Assembly: GCF_014205015.1 (NCBI RefSeq)
Contig: NZ_JACHMO010000001.1
Location: 9,548,001-9,612,000, forward strand
Direction of reading: 5' to 3'
Length of the DNA: 64,000 nt
Source: Saccharothrix ecbatanensis
GTDB lineage: Bacteria; Actinomycetota; Actinomycetes; Mycobacteriales; Pseudonocardiaceae
Shown here: piece by piece, positions 45,409 through 54,113 of the stretch
Layout of the letters: each line of letters opens with the position of its first letter
Numbering within the stretch: the stretch's first letter is position 1
Made by a program: the position numbers and the translations under genes
Notes under the pieces: generated by a model
Seen by the model: only the letters and a program-made list of their open reading frames with translations
Databases searched by the model: none
What the model was told of the DNA's origin: nothing

Positions 45409-46457
45409 CGCGACGCTCCCGGAGTCGTGCCCGACGGCCGCTGTGCCGAATGCTGTGTGGACTCGCGCGGCGGCGTGGGCGAAGAGGTGGTGTGCGCGGG
45501 GGTAGCTGGTTTCCTCCCGCACCCCTGAACTCCGGAAATTCGGCCCTGCGGGGACACGCGGTCGCCGACTTTCTTCGCCGTGCGCGTCGCCAGATCAGTG
45601 ACACTGCGTGACGCAGAGGCGGCGGTGGTCGTGTGCTGTGTGGCGGCGGTGATGGTCAGCGCGTCGGCCACCCGGGTCGCCACGTCGCCCCCGTGCAGTC
45701 CGGCGTGCGGGGTGGCGGTGGTGTCGTCGAGCAGGTAGGCGACCAGACGGTGCTCGGCGCGTTGGCGAGCCTTCTTCGCTGCTTGGTAGGAGAGGTTGCG
45801 TTCGGCCGCGGCGGCGGCCAGCGGCACACCTTCCAACCGGGTGGAGCCGATGAGTTCGGCCTCGGAGGAGGTGATGGCGTGCTCGGCGACGGCGCGGGCG
45901 AGGACGAAGTCGGGGTGGCCCCATGGGGGCGGCGGCACGGTCGAGCGGAACCCGTGCCCCGAGGGCACCGGCGCGTCCAGCTCCTCGCGCACGCACGCGT
46001 GGCCGGCGCGGTAGGCGGCCCACCGCAGACGCAACATGACCCGCGGACGGCGCAGGTCGATCTCGCCGAGTTCGGCGACGAATCCGGCGAGTACCGCGGC
46101 GTGGATGTCGCTCGGGTCACCGGCGAACTTCGCCGACAAGGTGGCGGCGATGGAGATCAGCGCGGGCAGCGCGACCCCGACCGCGCCGACGGTCCAGGCG
46201 CCGCCCTCGGTGCGGGCGAGCAGGACCAGGTGTGCCCACGCCGCGTCCCTCAGCGTCTGCGGGCAGCGGCGGCGCAGCAGCCGGTCGCGCAGCTCGTCCA
46301 GGGGCACCCGGCGCGCCGGAAGACCGGGGAACAACCGGCCGTCCACCGACACCGGACGCGGCCCGGCGACCAGCCACTCGAACGCCGACCGCGCCGCGTC
46401 CAACGGCATGGAATCGCGCTCGAAACCTGAGCGCGGAATAGCCTCACGTGAACTCAT
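45399..46457 (-). CDS. hypothetical first gene of the conjugation operon
   Basis: A 352-residue protein with ATG at 46457. Residues 1-190 are helical and alanine/arginine-rich (ELRDRLLRRRCPQTLRDAAW, LRRPRVMLRLRWAAYRAGHA). Residues about 200-245 read ITSSEAELIGSTRLEGVPLA and AAERNLSYQAAKKARQRAEH, which is like the region-4 helix-turn-helix of sigma-type regulators. The last 70 residues are low-complexity. Proteins of this type sit at the head of actinomycete conjugation clusters; a regulatory role is inferred. It ends 10 bp inside the pilin gene. Confidence 0.65.
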   Translation of the reverse strand: MSSREAIPRSGFERDSMPLDAARSAFEWLVAGPRPVSVDGRLFPGLPARRVPLDELRDRLLRRRCPQTLRDAAWAHLVLLARTEGGAWTVGAVGVALPALISIAATLSAKFAGDPSDIHAAVLAGFVAELGEIDLRRPRVMLRLRWAAYRAGHACVREELDAPVPSGHGFRSTVPPPPWGHPDFVLARAVAEHAITSSEAELIGSTRLEGVPLAAAAAERNLSYQAAKKARQRAEHRLVAYLLDDTTATPHAGLHGGDVATRVADALTITAATQHTTTAASASRSVTDLATRTAKKVGDRVSPQGRISGVQGCGRKPATPAHTTSSPTPPRESTQHSAQRPSGTTPGASRCA

Positions 46458-46526
46458 GGAATGGCTCCCGAAAACAAGTCGGAATCAACGACTTGCCCAG
46501 GACGCCACAGCAGGTAGTACCAACCG

Positions 46527-46725
46527 ATGACCAAACTGGTACCGAACTAGTACCGCAGAGGTACGGGCGATCATCACACCCGCGCCGCAGGTGTCACACG
46601 ATCCACTCCGGCTGTCTTTATGGATCAACGAGCACCGCCACTCAAGATCAAATAGACTGGGCCGGTATTACCTGTCTAGCTGGCAATATGGGTTCCCGGT
46701 ACTAGTTCGATACCAGGTTGGTCAT
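46527..46725. promoter_or_regulatory. divergent control region with 29-bp inverted repeats
   Basis: Positions 46527-46555 and 46697-46725 are inverted repeats of each other at 27 of 29 positions. Each arm contains its own dyad, GGTAC-N7-GTACC (46538-46554) and GGTAC-N7-ATACC (46698-46714); a further GGTAGTACC lies at 46513. The arms bracket 141 bp between the minus-strand conjugation operon (start 46457) and the plus-strand methyltransferase operon (start 46997). This is the layout of paired operators for a dimeric repressor acting on divergent promoters. No -35/-10 pair can be fixed. Confidence 0.7.
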
Positions 46726-46996
46726 AGCCGTGGGCAAGCGGTCCCGCCCTGCGACCAGTTGGGAGTGCCCGACCTCCAACAGGATCGGAAAAACGCGCTC
46801 GGTCACCTTCTCTCGGAGCCGCCGCCTCCTTCTGCGCGGGCACGTGCGCGCGAACATTTCCCGGTTATTTGCGGCCGTGGAATCCGGTCGAGAAAAGTGG
46901 CGGGGGTGTGTCCCCAAAGGGGCCGTATTTCGGAGTTCAGGGGTGTCATCAGCGCCTCGCACCGACAGGCGCACCCAGCCTGGCGAAGGGACACCC

Positions 46997-48130
46997 GTGG
47001 CCCAGCCCGACAACTCCGCCCGCCGCTCGCCCCGACGGCGCGCCGACTCCACCCACCCGGCTCCGGCCCGCCCCGGCGGGCACCGGGGCGGCGACCGCCG
47101 ACCCTGGCCGACCGCTCCGACCACCACCCGCGTCAGCCCCGGCAAGCCCGCGAAGTCCACGGCCGGCACCGGCTCGCGCTCACGCGGATCGGCCTCGACC
47201 CCGACTCCGGCGACCGTCTGGACCGCCGGCTCTGCACCGATCGAGCTCGACGCCACGTGGCCCGCAACCCTCGTCGAGCGGATCGTCACCTCGTTCAGCA
47301 AGCCCGCCGAACGGGTTGTGCTGCTGGACTGGCCGATCTCCGAGCGCACCCGCCCGACGCTCGGCGTGGTAGGTACCGACGGCGTCATCGACCACGCCCC
47401 CGGCGCAGAGCCGGACCCCGAACTGGCCGACACCATCGCCGCCGTCGAACGTCTCGACCGCGCCGCGCGCGTCGAGCGCGTCCCGATCGACCCGGCGTCG
47501 ACCGGCCCGACCTCGCGCCCGTTCTGGGCCGACCTCGTCGGCGGGGTCGGCACGGCTCCCGCGACCATCCCCACGGCACCGGAAGTCACCGTCGAGGTGC
47601 CCTTCCCGGACGCGGTGAGCGAACCCGTGGACGGTGCCGGCTTGATCGTCACCAGCCTGCCGCCGCACCGCTCTGGCCACCTCGGTCACGGCAACACAGC
47701 GGACCTCATCGCGCTCTACGCGGCACGGCGGCTACGGATCGGCGGCATCCTCGTCGTGCTCACGCACTGTGACTGGGAGTTGGGCGAGCTGACCGACCCG
47801 ACGGGCGCGGTGGTGACCGCAGGACAGAACGCCGACCTGCTCTACCTCCAGCACATCGTCGCCCTGCACACACCCGTCCGCGACGGCCGTTTCCACCTCG
47901 CCGACGCTCACTCCGACGGCGTCCATGGTGACCGCGACACCGACACCGACACCGACGACGGCGACGCGCGTGCGCGTCACCGCGCCCTGGTGCGAGGGCT
48001 GCCCGCTCCGCATCGGCGCATCCACTCCGACGTCCTCGTCTTCGCCCAGCCGCACGACCACCAGCCGACACCCCCGGCGTCGCCGAGTGCGCCCACCGAC
48101 GCGGTCCCGCAGTCCGAAGACATCCGATGA
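46997..48130 (+). CDS. degenerate DNA-methyltransferase-like protein
   Basis: A 377-residue protein. GTG 46997 has GCGAAGGGA upstream; the frame is open further upstream across the operators but without a start. Residues 1-70 are basic and low-complexity. From about residue 190 the sequence tracks the C-terminal half of the SPPY methyltransferase that follows: LIVTSLPPHRSGHLGHGNTA, ALYAARRLRIGGILVVLTHC and a final HSDVLVFAQP (compare EDVLVFRTA in the next gene). The catalytic SPPY is replaced by SLPPH and no AdoMet-binding GxG is visible, so it is probably catalytically dead, perhaps a specificity or regulatory subunit. ATGA coupling joins it to the active gene. Confidence 0.7.
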   Translation: MAQPDNSARRSPRRRADSTHPAPARPGGHRGGDRRPWPTAPTTTRVSPGKPAKSTAGTGSRSRGSASTPTPATVWTAGSAPIELDATWPATLVERIVTSFSKPAERVVLLDWPISERTRPTLGVVGTDGVIDHAPGAEPDPELADTIAAVERLDRAARVERVPIDPASTGPTSRPFWADLVGGVGTAPATIPTAPEVTVEVPFPDAVSEPVDGAGLIVTSLPPHRSGHLGHGNTADLIALYAARRLRIGGILVVLTHCDWELGELTDPTGAVVTAGQNADLLYLQHIVALHTPVRDGRFHLADAHSDGVHGDRDTDTDTDDGDARARHRALVRGLPAPHRRIHSDVLVFAQPHDHQPTPPASPSAPTDAVPQSEDIR

Positions 48131-49326
48131 GCACCGCGCCTGACCCAGCGCCGCATTCCGACTTCGCCCAACCCGGACCGCACCGCCAGGAAGGCACGCC
48201 CGTGACGCACGACGCCATCGACCAGTCCACCGCCGAGCACTCCCCGACGACTGCCGCAGCGGTCGGCGACGAGCCGATCCAGCGCATCCCGCGCGCACTC
48301 GACACCCCGCTCGCCGCTGCGGGCAACTCTCTGGACAGCGGTGAGCAGAAGGGGAGCGCAGAGCCGCCCGCGGTGTCGGTGTGGACAACCGCGCAGTCCT
48401 CGCCGGCCGCCCAGCGCAAGAACAAGTACACGCCCGAGTCGACCGCGCACCCGGCCAAGATGCTGCCCGAGGTCGTCCGCCACGCCGTCATCCACTACAC
48501 CAAGCCGGGCGAGCTGGTGCTCGACCCGATGTGCGGTATCGGCACCACCCTCGTCGAAGCCGTCCGGCTCGGTCGCCGCGCCGTCGGCGTCGAGTACGAA
48601 CCGCACTGGGTCGAGGTTGCGCAGGCGAATCTCGACCTGGCGCGGGAGCAGGGCGTCGGCGGTGACGACGGGATCGACGCACGGGTGTTCCACGGTGACG
48701 CCCGCCAGCTCGTGACGCTGCTCCCACCCGAGTACGTCGGCCAGGCGGCGCTGGTGGTGACCTCCCCGCCCTACGGTCCCTCGACCCACGGGCAGGTGTC
48801 GGTCGCGCCCGGCGCGGGGGTGCAGAAGTACCACCACCTCTACGGCAACACCCTCGACCGCGGCAACCTCGCCAACATCGGCCACCACCGGCTGCTGGCC
48901 GGGTTCACCCGGATCCTCGCCGCGCTGCGCACCTTCCTCAAGCCCGGCGGGCACATCGCCATCACCATTCGCCCCTGGCGCGAACACGCCGAGCTGATCG
49001 ACCTGCCCTCCCAGATCCTCGCCTGCGGACGCGCGGCCGGCCTGATCCCGGTCGAGCGCAACGTCGCCCTGCTCGCCCGCGCCGCCGAGACCGACCTCGT
49101 CGCCCGCGGCAGCTTCTTCCAACGCGACTTCATCCGCAAGCAGCGCGAGGCCGGACTCCCGCTGCACCTGATCGCCCACGAGGACGTCCTCGTGTTCCGC
49201 ACCGCCCTGTTTGCCTTGCGTTCCAATGAACTCAAGGGTGTTCAGCGGGAACCCAAGGGCCTGTCGCGGTCAGTGTGCCACAGGGACGCTCGGGTTCCGG
49301 GTGAAGTCGAGGCGGCGGCTTCGTGA
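48127..49326 (+). CDS. beta-class SPPY-type DNA methyltransferase (N4-C or N6-A)
   Basis: A 399-residue amino-methyltransferase. ATG 48127 overlaps the preceding stop. About 90 disordered residues precede the conserved part: NKYTPESTAHPAKMLPEVVR, AdoMet motif VLDPMCGIGTTLVEAVRLGR with GVEYEPHWV, and the catalytic VVTSPPYGPSTHGQ. The motif order is circularly permuted (beta class: motif I before IV, with LKPGGHIAITIRPW after). No nuclease gene is adjacent, so it is an orphan or element-protective methyltransferase. The last 85 bp overlap the convergent recombinase gene, and the terminal 25 residues look non-conserved. Confidence 0.88.
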   Translation: MSTAPDPAPHSDFAQPGPHRQEGTPVTHDAIDQSTAEHSPTTAAAVGDEPIQRIPRALDTPLAAAGNSLDSGEQKGSAEPPAVSVWTTAQSSPAAQRKNKYTPESTAHPAKMLPEVVRHAVIHYTKPGELVLDPMCGIGTTLVEAVRLGRRAVGVEYEPHWVEVAQANLDLAREQGVGGDDGIDARVFHGDARQLVTLLPPEYVGQAALVVTSPPYGPSTHGQVSVAPGAGVQKYHHLYGNTLDRGNLANIGHHRLLAGFTRILAALRTFLKPGGHIAITIRPWREHAELIDLPSQILACGRAAGLIPVERNVALLARAAETDLVARGSFFQRDFIRKQREAGLPLHLIAHEDVLVFRTALFALRSNELKGVQREPKGLSRSVCHRDARVPGEVEAAAS

Positions 49327-50930
49327 GGAGTCTCGAGAAGCTGGCGGGCGTTGTTGGCGTAGCGGATCGCGGTCGTCTCGGAGATGCCGAAGAGCATGGC
49401 CAGGTGCAGCGGATCGGGGCCGATGGTCATCGCTTCCTCGAGTTGCCGGTCGATGCGCAGCCGTTCGAGGGTGGCGGTCAGGCCACGGAGGTCTCGCATC
49501 CACACGGCACTGACCGGTCCGTGCCGCAGCGCGCTTTCCTTGCTGATCAACAGATGCGGGTTCGCGGTGGCGGGCCAGCGTTGCGCGCGGTAGGTCAGCC
49601 AGTCGTCCAGGACGGTGCGGGTCAGGTCGTCGAGCGGCCGTCGCCGTCCGCCTATGGTGAGATGTCGATCCGCGAGGTCGACGTCGTGCAGTTGCATGGC
49701 CCGGATCTGATGCGGTCGAGCGGCGTGCACGGCGGCCATCGCGATGAACACGCGGGCTTGCGGTGTGGTGGCCATGGCGACCGCTTCGGCGATGTCCTGG
49801 ATGGACAGCGGCTGCCAGAGCACGTGTTCGCGTCTGCCGATGGAGATCCTGGTCGCGGGATTGTGGAAGACGACGCCGCTGCGCCTGGCCCAGCCGAACA
49901 GCGAACGCAGCGCGGTGACGGCACCCGCGCGGGGTTCTCCGCGCAGCCGGCGCAGGCAGGCCACGACGTCGTCGCGGGTCACCTCGCGCAGGTGGTCGTA
50001 GCGGGTCGACCAGTCCAGCAGGGCGGGGCGCACGGTCCGCAGGTAGGCGCGGACCGTGTCGGGCTTGCGGGGCAGGGTGCGCGGGCCGCCGTCGTGCAGG
50101 ACACGGGCCCACCGGCCCGCCTCGTGTCCGATGGCGGGAGCCATCCCGTCGAGTTTGGCGGCCAGCCAGGTGTCGAAGACCTGCGGCCGGTCCTCGGTGA
50201 GCACGTCCATCGCGTCGAGGATCGCGATGGCGTAGTCGACGTTCACGCTGTGCCGGGACGCAACCGTGCGCACGTCGGTGGCGCGGATCCGGTCGCTGTC
50301 GTGGTGACCGGCCAGCAGGGTGGCCAGGGTGCGCTGCATCCCGCGTCTGGTGACCGGGGCCCATCCGCGGGCCTCGGCCGCGGTGTGGGCGAGGTGCAGC
50401 GCCCAGCCCAGCCACGGGTTGTCCGGAGCGGGCGCGCGGCGCAGGTCGATCCCGACGTGCCGGTAGTCGCGGGCGAGCACCTCGTCGGCGAACAGCACCT
50501 GCTGTTCCCACCGCATGTCCGGTCGGGCCACCGATGCGGGCGGGGCCTTGAGGGGACGGCCTTTCGCGCCGTGGCGACGCGGGCTCGTGCGGGCAACGGC
50601 GCGACGTCGGGTCATCCCGGCCAGGAACAGTTGCTGGCTGCGCACCGCAGGAAGGTGCGGTGCGATCAGCACCGCCGAACGCGCGTCGACCGCGGTCACG
50701 ATCCGGTCTTCGCGCGCCTGGAACCAGCACAGGCGGCAGTAACCGTTCTTCAACGGCACTTCACGCCGGCAGGCGCCACACTCGCCGGGCAGGTGGCCGA
50801 ACCGAGGCGCCGCGAAGTTGTAGCAGGCAAGACAGACCCCGCGCGCATGCGTCAGGCCCCACGCCAGGCATTCGGCACAGCTGGTCACCGACCGGGCGAT
50901 CTTCGACCCGGTCCCGTCTCTGGCCACCAT
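49242..50930 (-). CDS. zinc-finger tyrosine recombinase-like protein
   Basis: A 562-residue protein, third in a minus-strand operon. The first 90 residues have three zinc pairs (TSCAECLAWG, GVCLACYNFA, GECGACRREV, GYCRLCWFQA). Residues about 280-540 resemble a tyrosine recombinase: core-binding part (LPRKPDTVRAYLRTVRPALL), AVTALRSLFGWARRSGVVF, VHAARPHQIRAMQLHDVDL with the first catalytic Arg position, and LFGISETTAIRYANNAR with a terminal Tyr. The HxxR box is not recognisable, so activity is doubtful. It is three bases after the XRE gene; this recombinase-XRE-recombinase set recurs in actinobacterial mobile islands. Confidence 0.75.
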   Translation of the reverse strand: MVARDGTGSKIARSVTSCAECLAWGLTHARGVCLACYNFAAPRFGHLPGECGACRREVPLKNGYCRLCWFQAREDRIVTAVDARSAVLIAPHLPAVRSQQLFLAGMTRRRAVARTSPRRHGAKGRPLKAPPASVARPDMRWEQQVLFADEVLARDYRHVGIDLRRAPAPDNPWLGWALHLAHTAAEARGWAPVTRRGMQRTLATLLAGHHDSDRIRATDVRTVASRHSVNVDYAIAILDAMDVLTEDRPQVFDTWLAAKLDGMAPAIGHEAGRWARVLHDGGPRTLPRKPDTVRAYLRTVRPALLDWSTRYDHLREVTRDDVVACLRRLRGEPRAGAVTALRSLFGWARRSGVVFHNPATRISIGRREHVLWQPLSIQDIAEAVAMATTPQARVFIAMAAVHAARPHQIRAMQLHDVDLADRHLTIGGRRRPLDDLTRTVLDDWLTYRAQRWPATANPHLLISKESALRHGPVSAVWMRDLRGLTATLERLRIDRQLEEAMTIGPDPLHLAMLFGISETTAIRYANNARQLLETPHEAAASTSPGTRASLWHTDRDRPLGSR

Positions 50931-50933
50931 CGA

Positions 50934-51263
50934 TCACGCCGGCGGCAGGGAACGACCGTCACGACGTCGAGGAACGACCCGCATCGGTTGCGGAGCCGAG
51001 CCTGTGGCCGCGTTCCGCTCACGCGTGTCGACAGGCCGGGTGACCTTGTCCGGTTCGGGAGTGAGCAGCTCTCCGATCTCGCAGCCCAGCACGACACAGA
51101 TGACGTCGAGGTCATCGAGCTTGAGCGAGGCCGGCTGGCCCGACCACAGGTTGGACATCTTGCCCAGCGAGATCTCCAGGCCGTGCTCGGCCAGAGCGCG
51201 TTGGAGCTCGGAGGCTTTCCAGATGCCGCGGTTCGCCGCTGCCAGGCGGAGATTCCAACGCAC
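50934..51263 (-). CDS. XRE-family helix-turn-helix regulator
   Basis: A 109-residue protein. The HTH covers residues 15-70: ELQRALAEHGLEISLGKMSN, LWSGQPASLKLDDLDVICVV, LGCEIGELL, the HTH_26/Cro-CI pattern. The GTG start lies directly after the recombinase stop. The tail is basic. It probably represses or tunes the recombinase operon. The short dyad TTTCA-N7-TGAAA at 52392-52408 in the upstream region is a possible operator. Confidence 0.82.
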   Translation of the reverse strand: MRWNLRLAAANRGIWKASELQRALAEHGLEISLGKMSNLWSGQPASLKLDDLDVICVVLGCEIGELLTPEPDKVTRPVDTRERNAATGSAPQPMRVVPRRRDGRSLPPA

Positions 51264-52337
51264 TCAGACCAGTCCTTCCACCCGTTGCGCCGCGCGCTGC
51301 TGACCGGTGACCCACGCCTGCTCGACGTGTTCCCGGTGCACGTGGACGTAGCGCATGGTGGTCGCGATCCACGAGTGTCCCAGGGTCTCCTGGATGGCGA
51401 TCAGGTCCATTCCGTTGAGGTAGAGCTGGGATGCGCAGAAGTGCCGCAGCACGTGCGGGGTCAGTCGGCCCTCCCAGCCGGGCAGGTGCGCTCGGGTCGC
51501 GGCGGCCACCGCGGAGCGCAGCGTGTCAGGGCCCAAGCGGCGCGAGGAGGAGCCCTCGGTTCGGCGTTCGGAGGGAAACAGCGGTGCGCCGGGCCGCTCG
51601 TGATCGTCGTCGAACAGTCCCCAGATGTCTTCGATGTACCACTTCAAGGTCCGCCCGGAGTCGTTGATCAACGGCACCATGCGCTCGCGGGGCCCGGAGC
51701 CCCGGGCTCCCTTGCCGTAGCGGACGTGGATCTTGCCGAACCTGCCCAACTCCCAGCGCACGTCGGCCAGGTCCAGTTGACGAACCTCCCCAGCGCGCAG
51801 CCCGATCTCCGCCATCAACCTGGCCGCCGCGTAGTTGCGGGCGGTCGGCGCGAACTTCCGGCACGCGGCCAACTCGGCGGCCCAGCCGCTGAAGAATCGC
51901 TCGATCTCCTCGGCCGGCGGCGGGATCCGCAGTCGGGCGTCTTTCCGGCCTTTCGGCCTGTTCATCTCATCGACCGGGCACGCCACCACGCGGCCGGTCA
52001 TGGCGTGCAGCTCCACCGCGTGCCGGACGTGGAGGTACTCGAAGTAGGTCGTCAGCGCGGCGGCCCGAGCGTGCCGCGTCCCCGCGGCCGCTTGCCGCAG
52101 CACACGTCCGAAGTACGTATCGGCGTCGGTGGGTTCCATCTCCCACAGCGGGCGTCCGAACCAGTCCCGGACCTGCTGCACGTTGCTGATCTCGCCGCGG
52201 ATCGTGGTGTCGGCCAACCCCGTCGATGCCCGCGTGAGCACGAACCCGGCCATCACGTCGACCTCGAAGTCGGCCAACTCGTCCGCACTCGCCGGTGATC
52301 GCGCCTCACGAAGATCGCGCACTACGGACAGGCCCAA
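51264..52337 (-). CDS. tyrosine recombinase/integrase
   Basis: A 357-residue integrase with a complete catalytic set: Arg in AEIGLRAGEVRQLDLADV, HxxR in LTPHVLRHFCASQLYLNG, LGHSWIATTMRY and the nucleophilic Tyr in RYVHVHREH. The N-terminal core-binding region (STGLADTTIRGEISNVQQVR, DWFGRPL) is normal. First gene of the recombinase-XRE-recombinase operon; the start at 52337 is ATG-like GTG/ATG with no striking binding site. It most likely moves this element or its relatives; the 910-bp insertion at 54720 carries an N-terminal fragment of a comparable protein. Confidence 0.88.
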   Translation of the reverse strand: MGLSVVRDLREARSPASADELADFEVDVMAGFVLTRASTGLADTTIRGEISNVQQVRDWFGRPLWEMEPTDADTYFGRVLRQAAAGTRHARAAALTTYFEYLHVRHAVELHAMTGRVVACPVDEMNRPKGRKDARLRIPPPAEEIERFFSGWAAELAACRKFAPTARNYAAARLMAEIGLRAGEVRQLDLADVRWELGRFGKIHVRYGKGARGSGPRERMVPLINDSGRTLKWYIEDIWGLFDDDHERPGAPLFPSERRTEGSSSRRLGPDTLRSAVAAATRAHLPGWEGRLTPHVLRHFCASQLYLNGMDLIAIQETLGHSWIATTMRYVHVHREHVEQAWVTGQQRAAQRVEGLV

Positions 52338-52395
52338 CCCACGCCCCCTGTCTTCACACCAACCGAAGCTGCTTCACTCAAGATCGGATAGTTTC

Positions 52396-52647
52396 ATGAT
52401 TTCTGAAATCTCGTCAACATGCCGCCACGGCGGCCAGCGCAGCGCTGCCGCCCAGGTCCAGGCCAGCAGGTGCTGCCTGACCTGCAGCGCGGAGCAGATG
52501 AACTCAGGGGATGTCTCACAGCACAAGTCCGCCGGCAACAGCGCGGCCGGTACTTCGGCGGGGGACGTGGACCTCGGGCAGTACCGCTCGGCGCGATCCG
52601 CGGGTGCCGCGCGTGACGCTGCGGGTGAGCGAGGCCAAGCGGCATGA
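52396..52647 (+). CDS. possible small cysteine-containing leader gene
   Basis: An 83-residue frame beginning MISEISSTCRHGGQRSAAAQ, with CCLTCSAEQ in the middle. The main support is ATGA coupling with the methyltransferase start at 52644 and GC-rich third positions; no family or good binding site is seen. It may be only a leader. It could also be an artefact of high GC. Confidence 0.35.
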   Translation: MISEISSTCRHGGQRSAAAQVQASRCCLTCSAEQMNSGDVSQHKSAGNSAAGTSAGDVDLGQYRSARSAGAARDAAGERGQAA

Positions 52648-54113
52648 CACGCCGTTCGCCGCGCGCGCGCCGTGAGCGTGCGGCACGTTCGCTCACGCTC
52701 GTCCCGGCCCCGGCGGTGACGCACGGGCCGGGGCGGCGGACCCGCCCTGTCACCGGGCCTGCTCCGGTCGTGGGCTCGTTGTGCACCGGCTACGGCGGCC
52801 TGGACCTCGGCGTGCTGGCTGCTCTGGGCGGCGGCCGGATCGCCTGGGTCGCCGACCCCGACCCGCACATCGCCCGGATCCTCGACGCCCGGACACCGGG
52901 CATCCCGAACCTCGGCGACCTGCGGCACATCGACTGGGCCCAAGTCGAGCCGATCGACGTGCTCGTCGCGGGGTTCCCCTGTCAGGACATCTCCGCCGCC
53001 GGGAAGCGCGCGGGCATCGAGAAGGGAGTCCGCAGTGGGCTGTGGGCCGACATCGTGGCGGGCCTTCGCGTACTACGACCCGCGCTCGTCGTCGTGGAGA
53101 ACGTCGCCGCGCTTCGCTGGCGCAACGGAGGACTCCACCGTGTACTCGGCGACCTGGCCGAAGCGGGGTATGACGCGCTCTGGCGTAGCGTCCGCGCCGC
53201 CGACATCGGAGCCGCACACCGCCGCGAGCGAGTGTTCCTGCTCGCCTGGCTGCGCGAGCCCCGCACCGGTCGACGGTGCGGAGATGCTGCCGACGCCGAC
53301 CGCGCACGACGGCTCCTCCAATGGCATCAGCGCCGCCGGCAGACAGGGCGGTCCGTCACTGCTGGACCGGCTTCGATTGTTGCCGACCCCGACAGCCTCG
53401 GACGCGAAGAACTGCACGCACCGCACGCAGACCGGCGGCCTGTCGCTGCCGGATGCGGCCCGGTTGTTGCCGACTCCGCGAGCCTCGGACACCGGCACGG
53501 CGGGCCGCAGGGCCGGTGCGGGGTTCCGGCCGCCGCTGTCACAGCAGGTGCTCCCCCTGGTGGACCCCGAGGCGTTCCTGCCGACGCAACGAGCGACGGA
53601 CGGAACGAAGGGCTGCCCGGCACAGCGGGGCTCCAAGGGCGACCTGATGCTGCCCTCGGCGGTCATCCGCCTGCTCGTCCCGCCGGTGCACCACCGGGCC
53701 GAGGACAGCGAGACCGACGCCATCCCGTAGCGGTTCGCGAGCCCGACAGTACGACGAGTCGAGCATCCGAGGGCGAGTCGGCTCCCGTGAACTGGGGTGT
53801 CTACGAGGCGGCGATCCGCCGCTGGGAAGCGGTGCTGGGCCGCCCGACACCGCACCCGACACAGCCCGGCAACCACGGCCGCCCGGTCCTCGCGCCTGGT
53901 TTCGTCGAGCACCTCATGGGCCTGGCCGAAGGCTGGGTCACCGACCTCTCCCTGCCCCGCACCGCGCAGCTCCGGGCGCTGGGCAACGGCGTGGTTCCCC
54001 AGCAAGCCGCCTACGCGGTGGCCCTGCTGCTCGACGACCTCGCCGAACTCCTCGACATCAACACCGACACCGACCACCGGTCGCAGACCGGGCAGGAGGT
54101 GACCGCGGCATGA
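52644..54113 (+). CDS. C5-cytosine DNA methyltransferase, probably with two compensating frameshifts
   Basis: Motifs in frame with ATG 52644: GSLCTGYGGLDLGVLAAL (I), VLVAGFPCQDISAAGKRAGI (IV, catalytic Cys), LVVVENVAALR (VI), AAHRRERVFLLAW (VIII), and at the end LRALGNGVVPQQAA (X). Between about 53265 and 53725 the conserved phage-type target-recognition region is in the next frame: MLPTPTAHDGSSNG, LLPTPTASDAKNC, LLPTPRASDTG, three LLPTPxAxD repeats. The main frame happens to stay open (489 residues) but reads unlike the family there. So either a double frameshift destroys specificity or recoding occurs. It starts an ATGA-coupled operon with the PP-loop gene. Confidence 0.72.
   Translation: MTRRSPRARRERAARSLTLVPAPAVTHGPGRRTRPVTGPAPVVGSLCTGYGGLDLGVLAALGGGRIAWVADPDPHIARILDARTPGIPNLGDLRHIDWAQVEPIDVLVAGFPCQDISAAGKRAGIEKGVRSGLWADIVAGLRVLRPALVVVENVAALRWRNGGLHRVLGDLAEAGYDALWRSVRAADIGAAHRRERVFLLAWLREPRTGRRCGDAADADRARRLLQWHQRRRQTGRSVTAGPASIVADPDSLGREELHAPHADRRPVAAGCGPVVADSASLGHRHGGPQGRCGVPAAAVTAGAPPGGPRGVPADATSDGRNEGLPGTAGLQGRPDAALGGHPPARPAGAPPGRGQRDRRHPVAVREPDSTTSRASEGESAPVNWGVYEAAIRRWEAVLGRPTPHPTQPGNHGRPVLAPGFVEHLMGLAEGWVTDLSLPRTAQLRALGNGVVPQQAAYAVALLLDDLAELLDINTDTDHRSQTGQEVTAA

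Noticed and set aside
52374..52943. Minus-strand gene opposite the methyltransferase start
   Set aside because: It is a shadow frame of the m5C methyltransferase with no motif.
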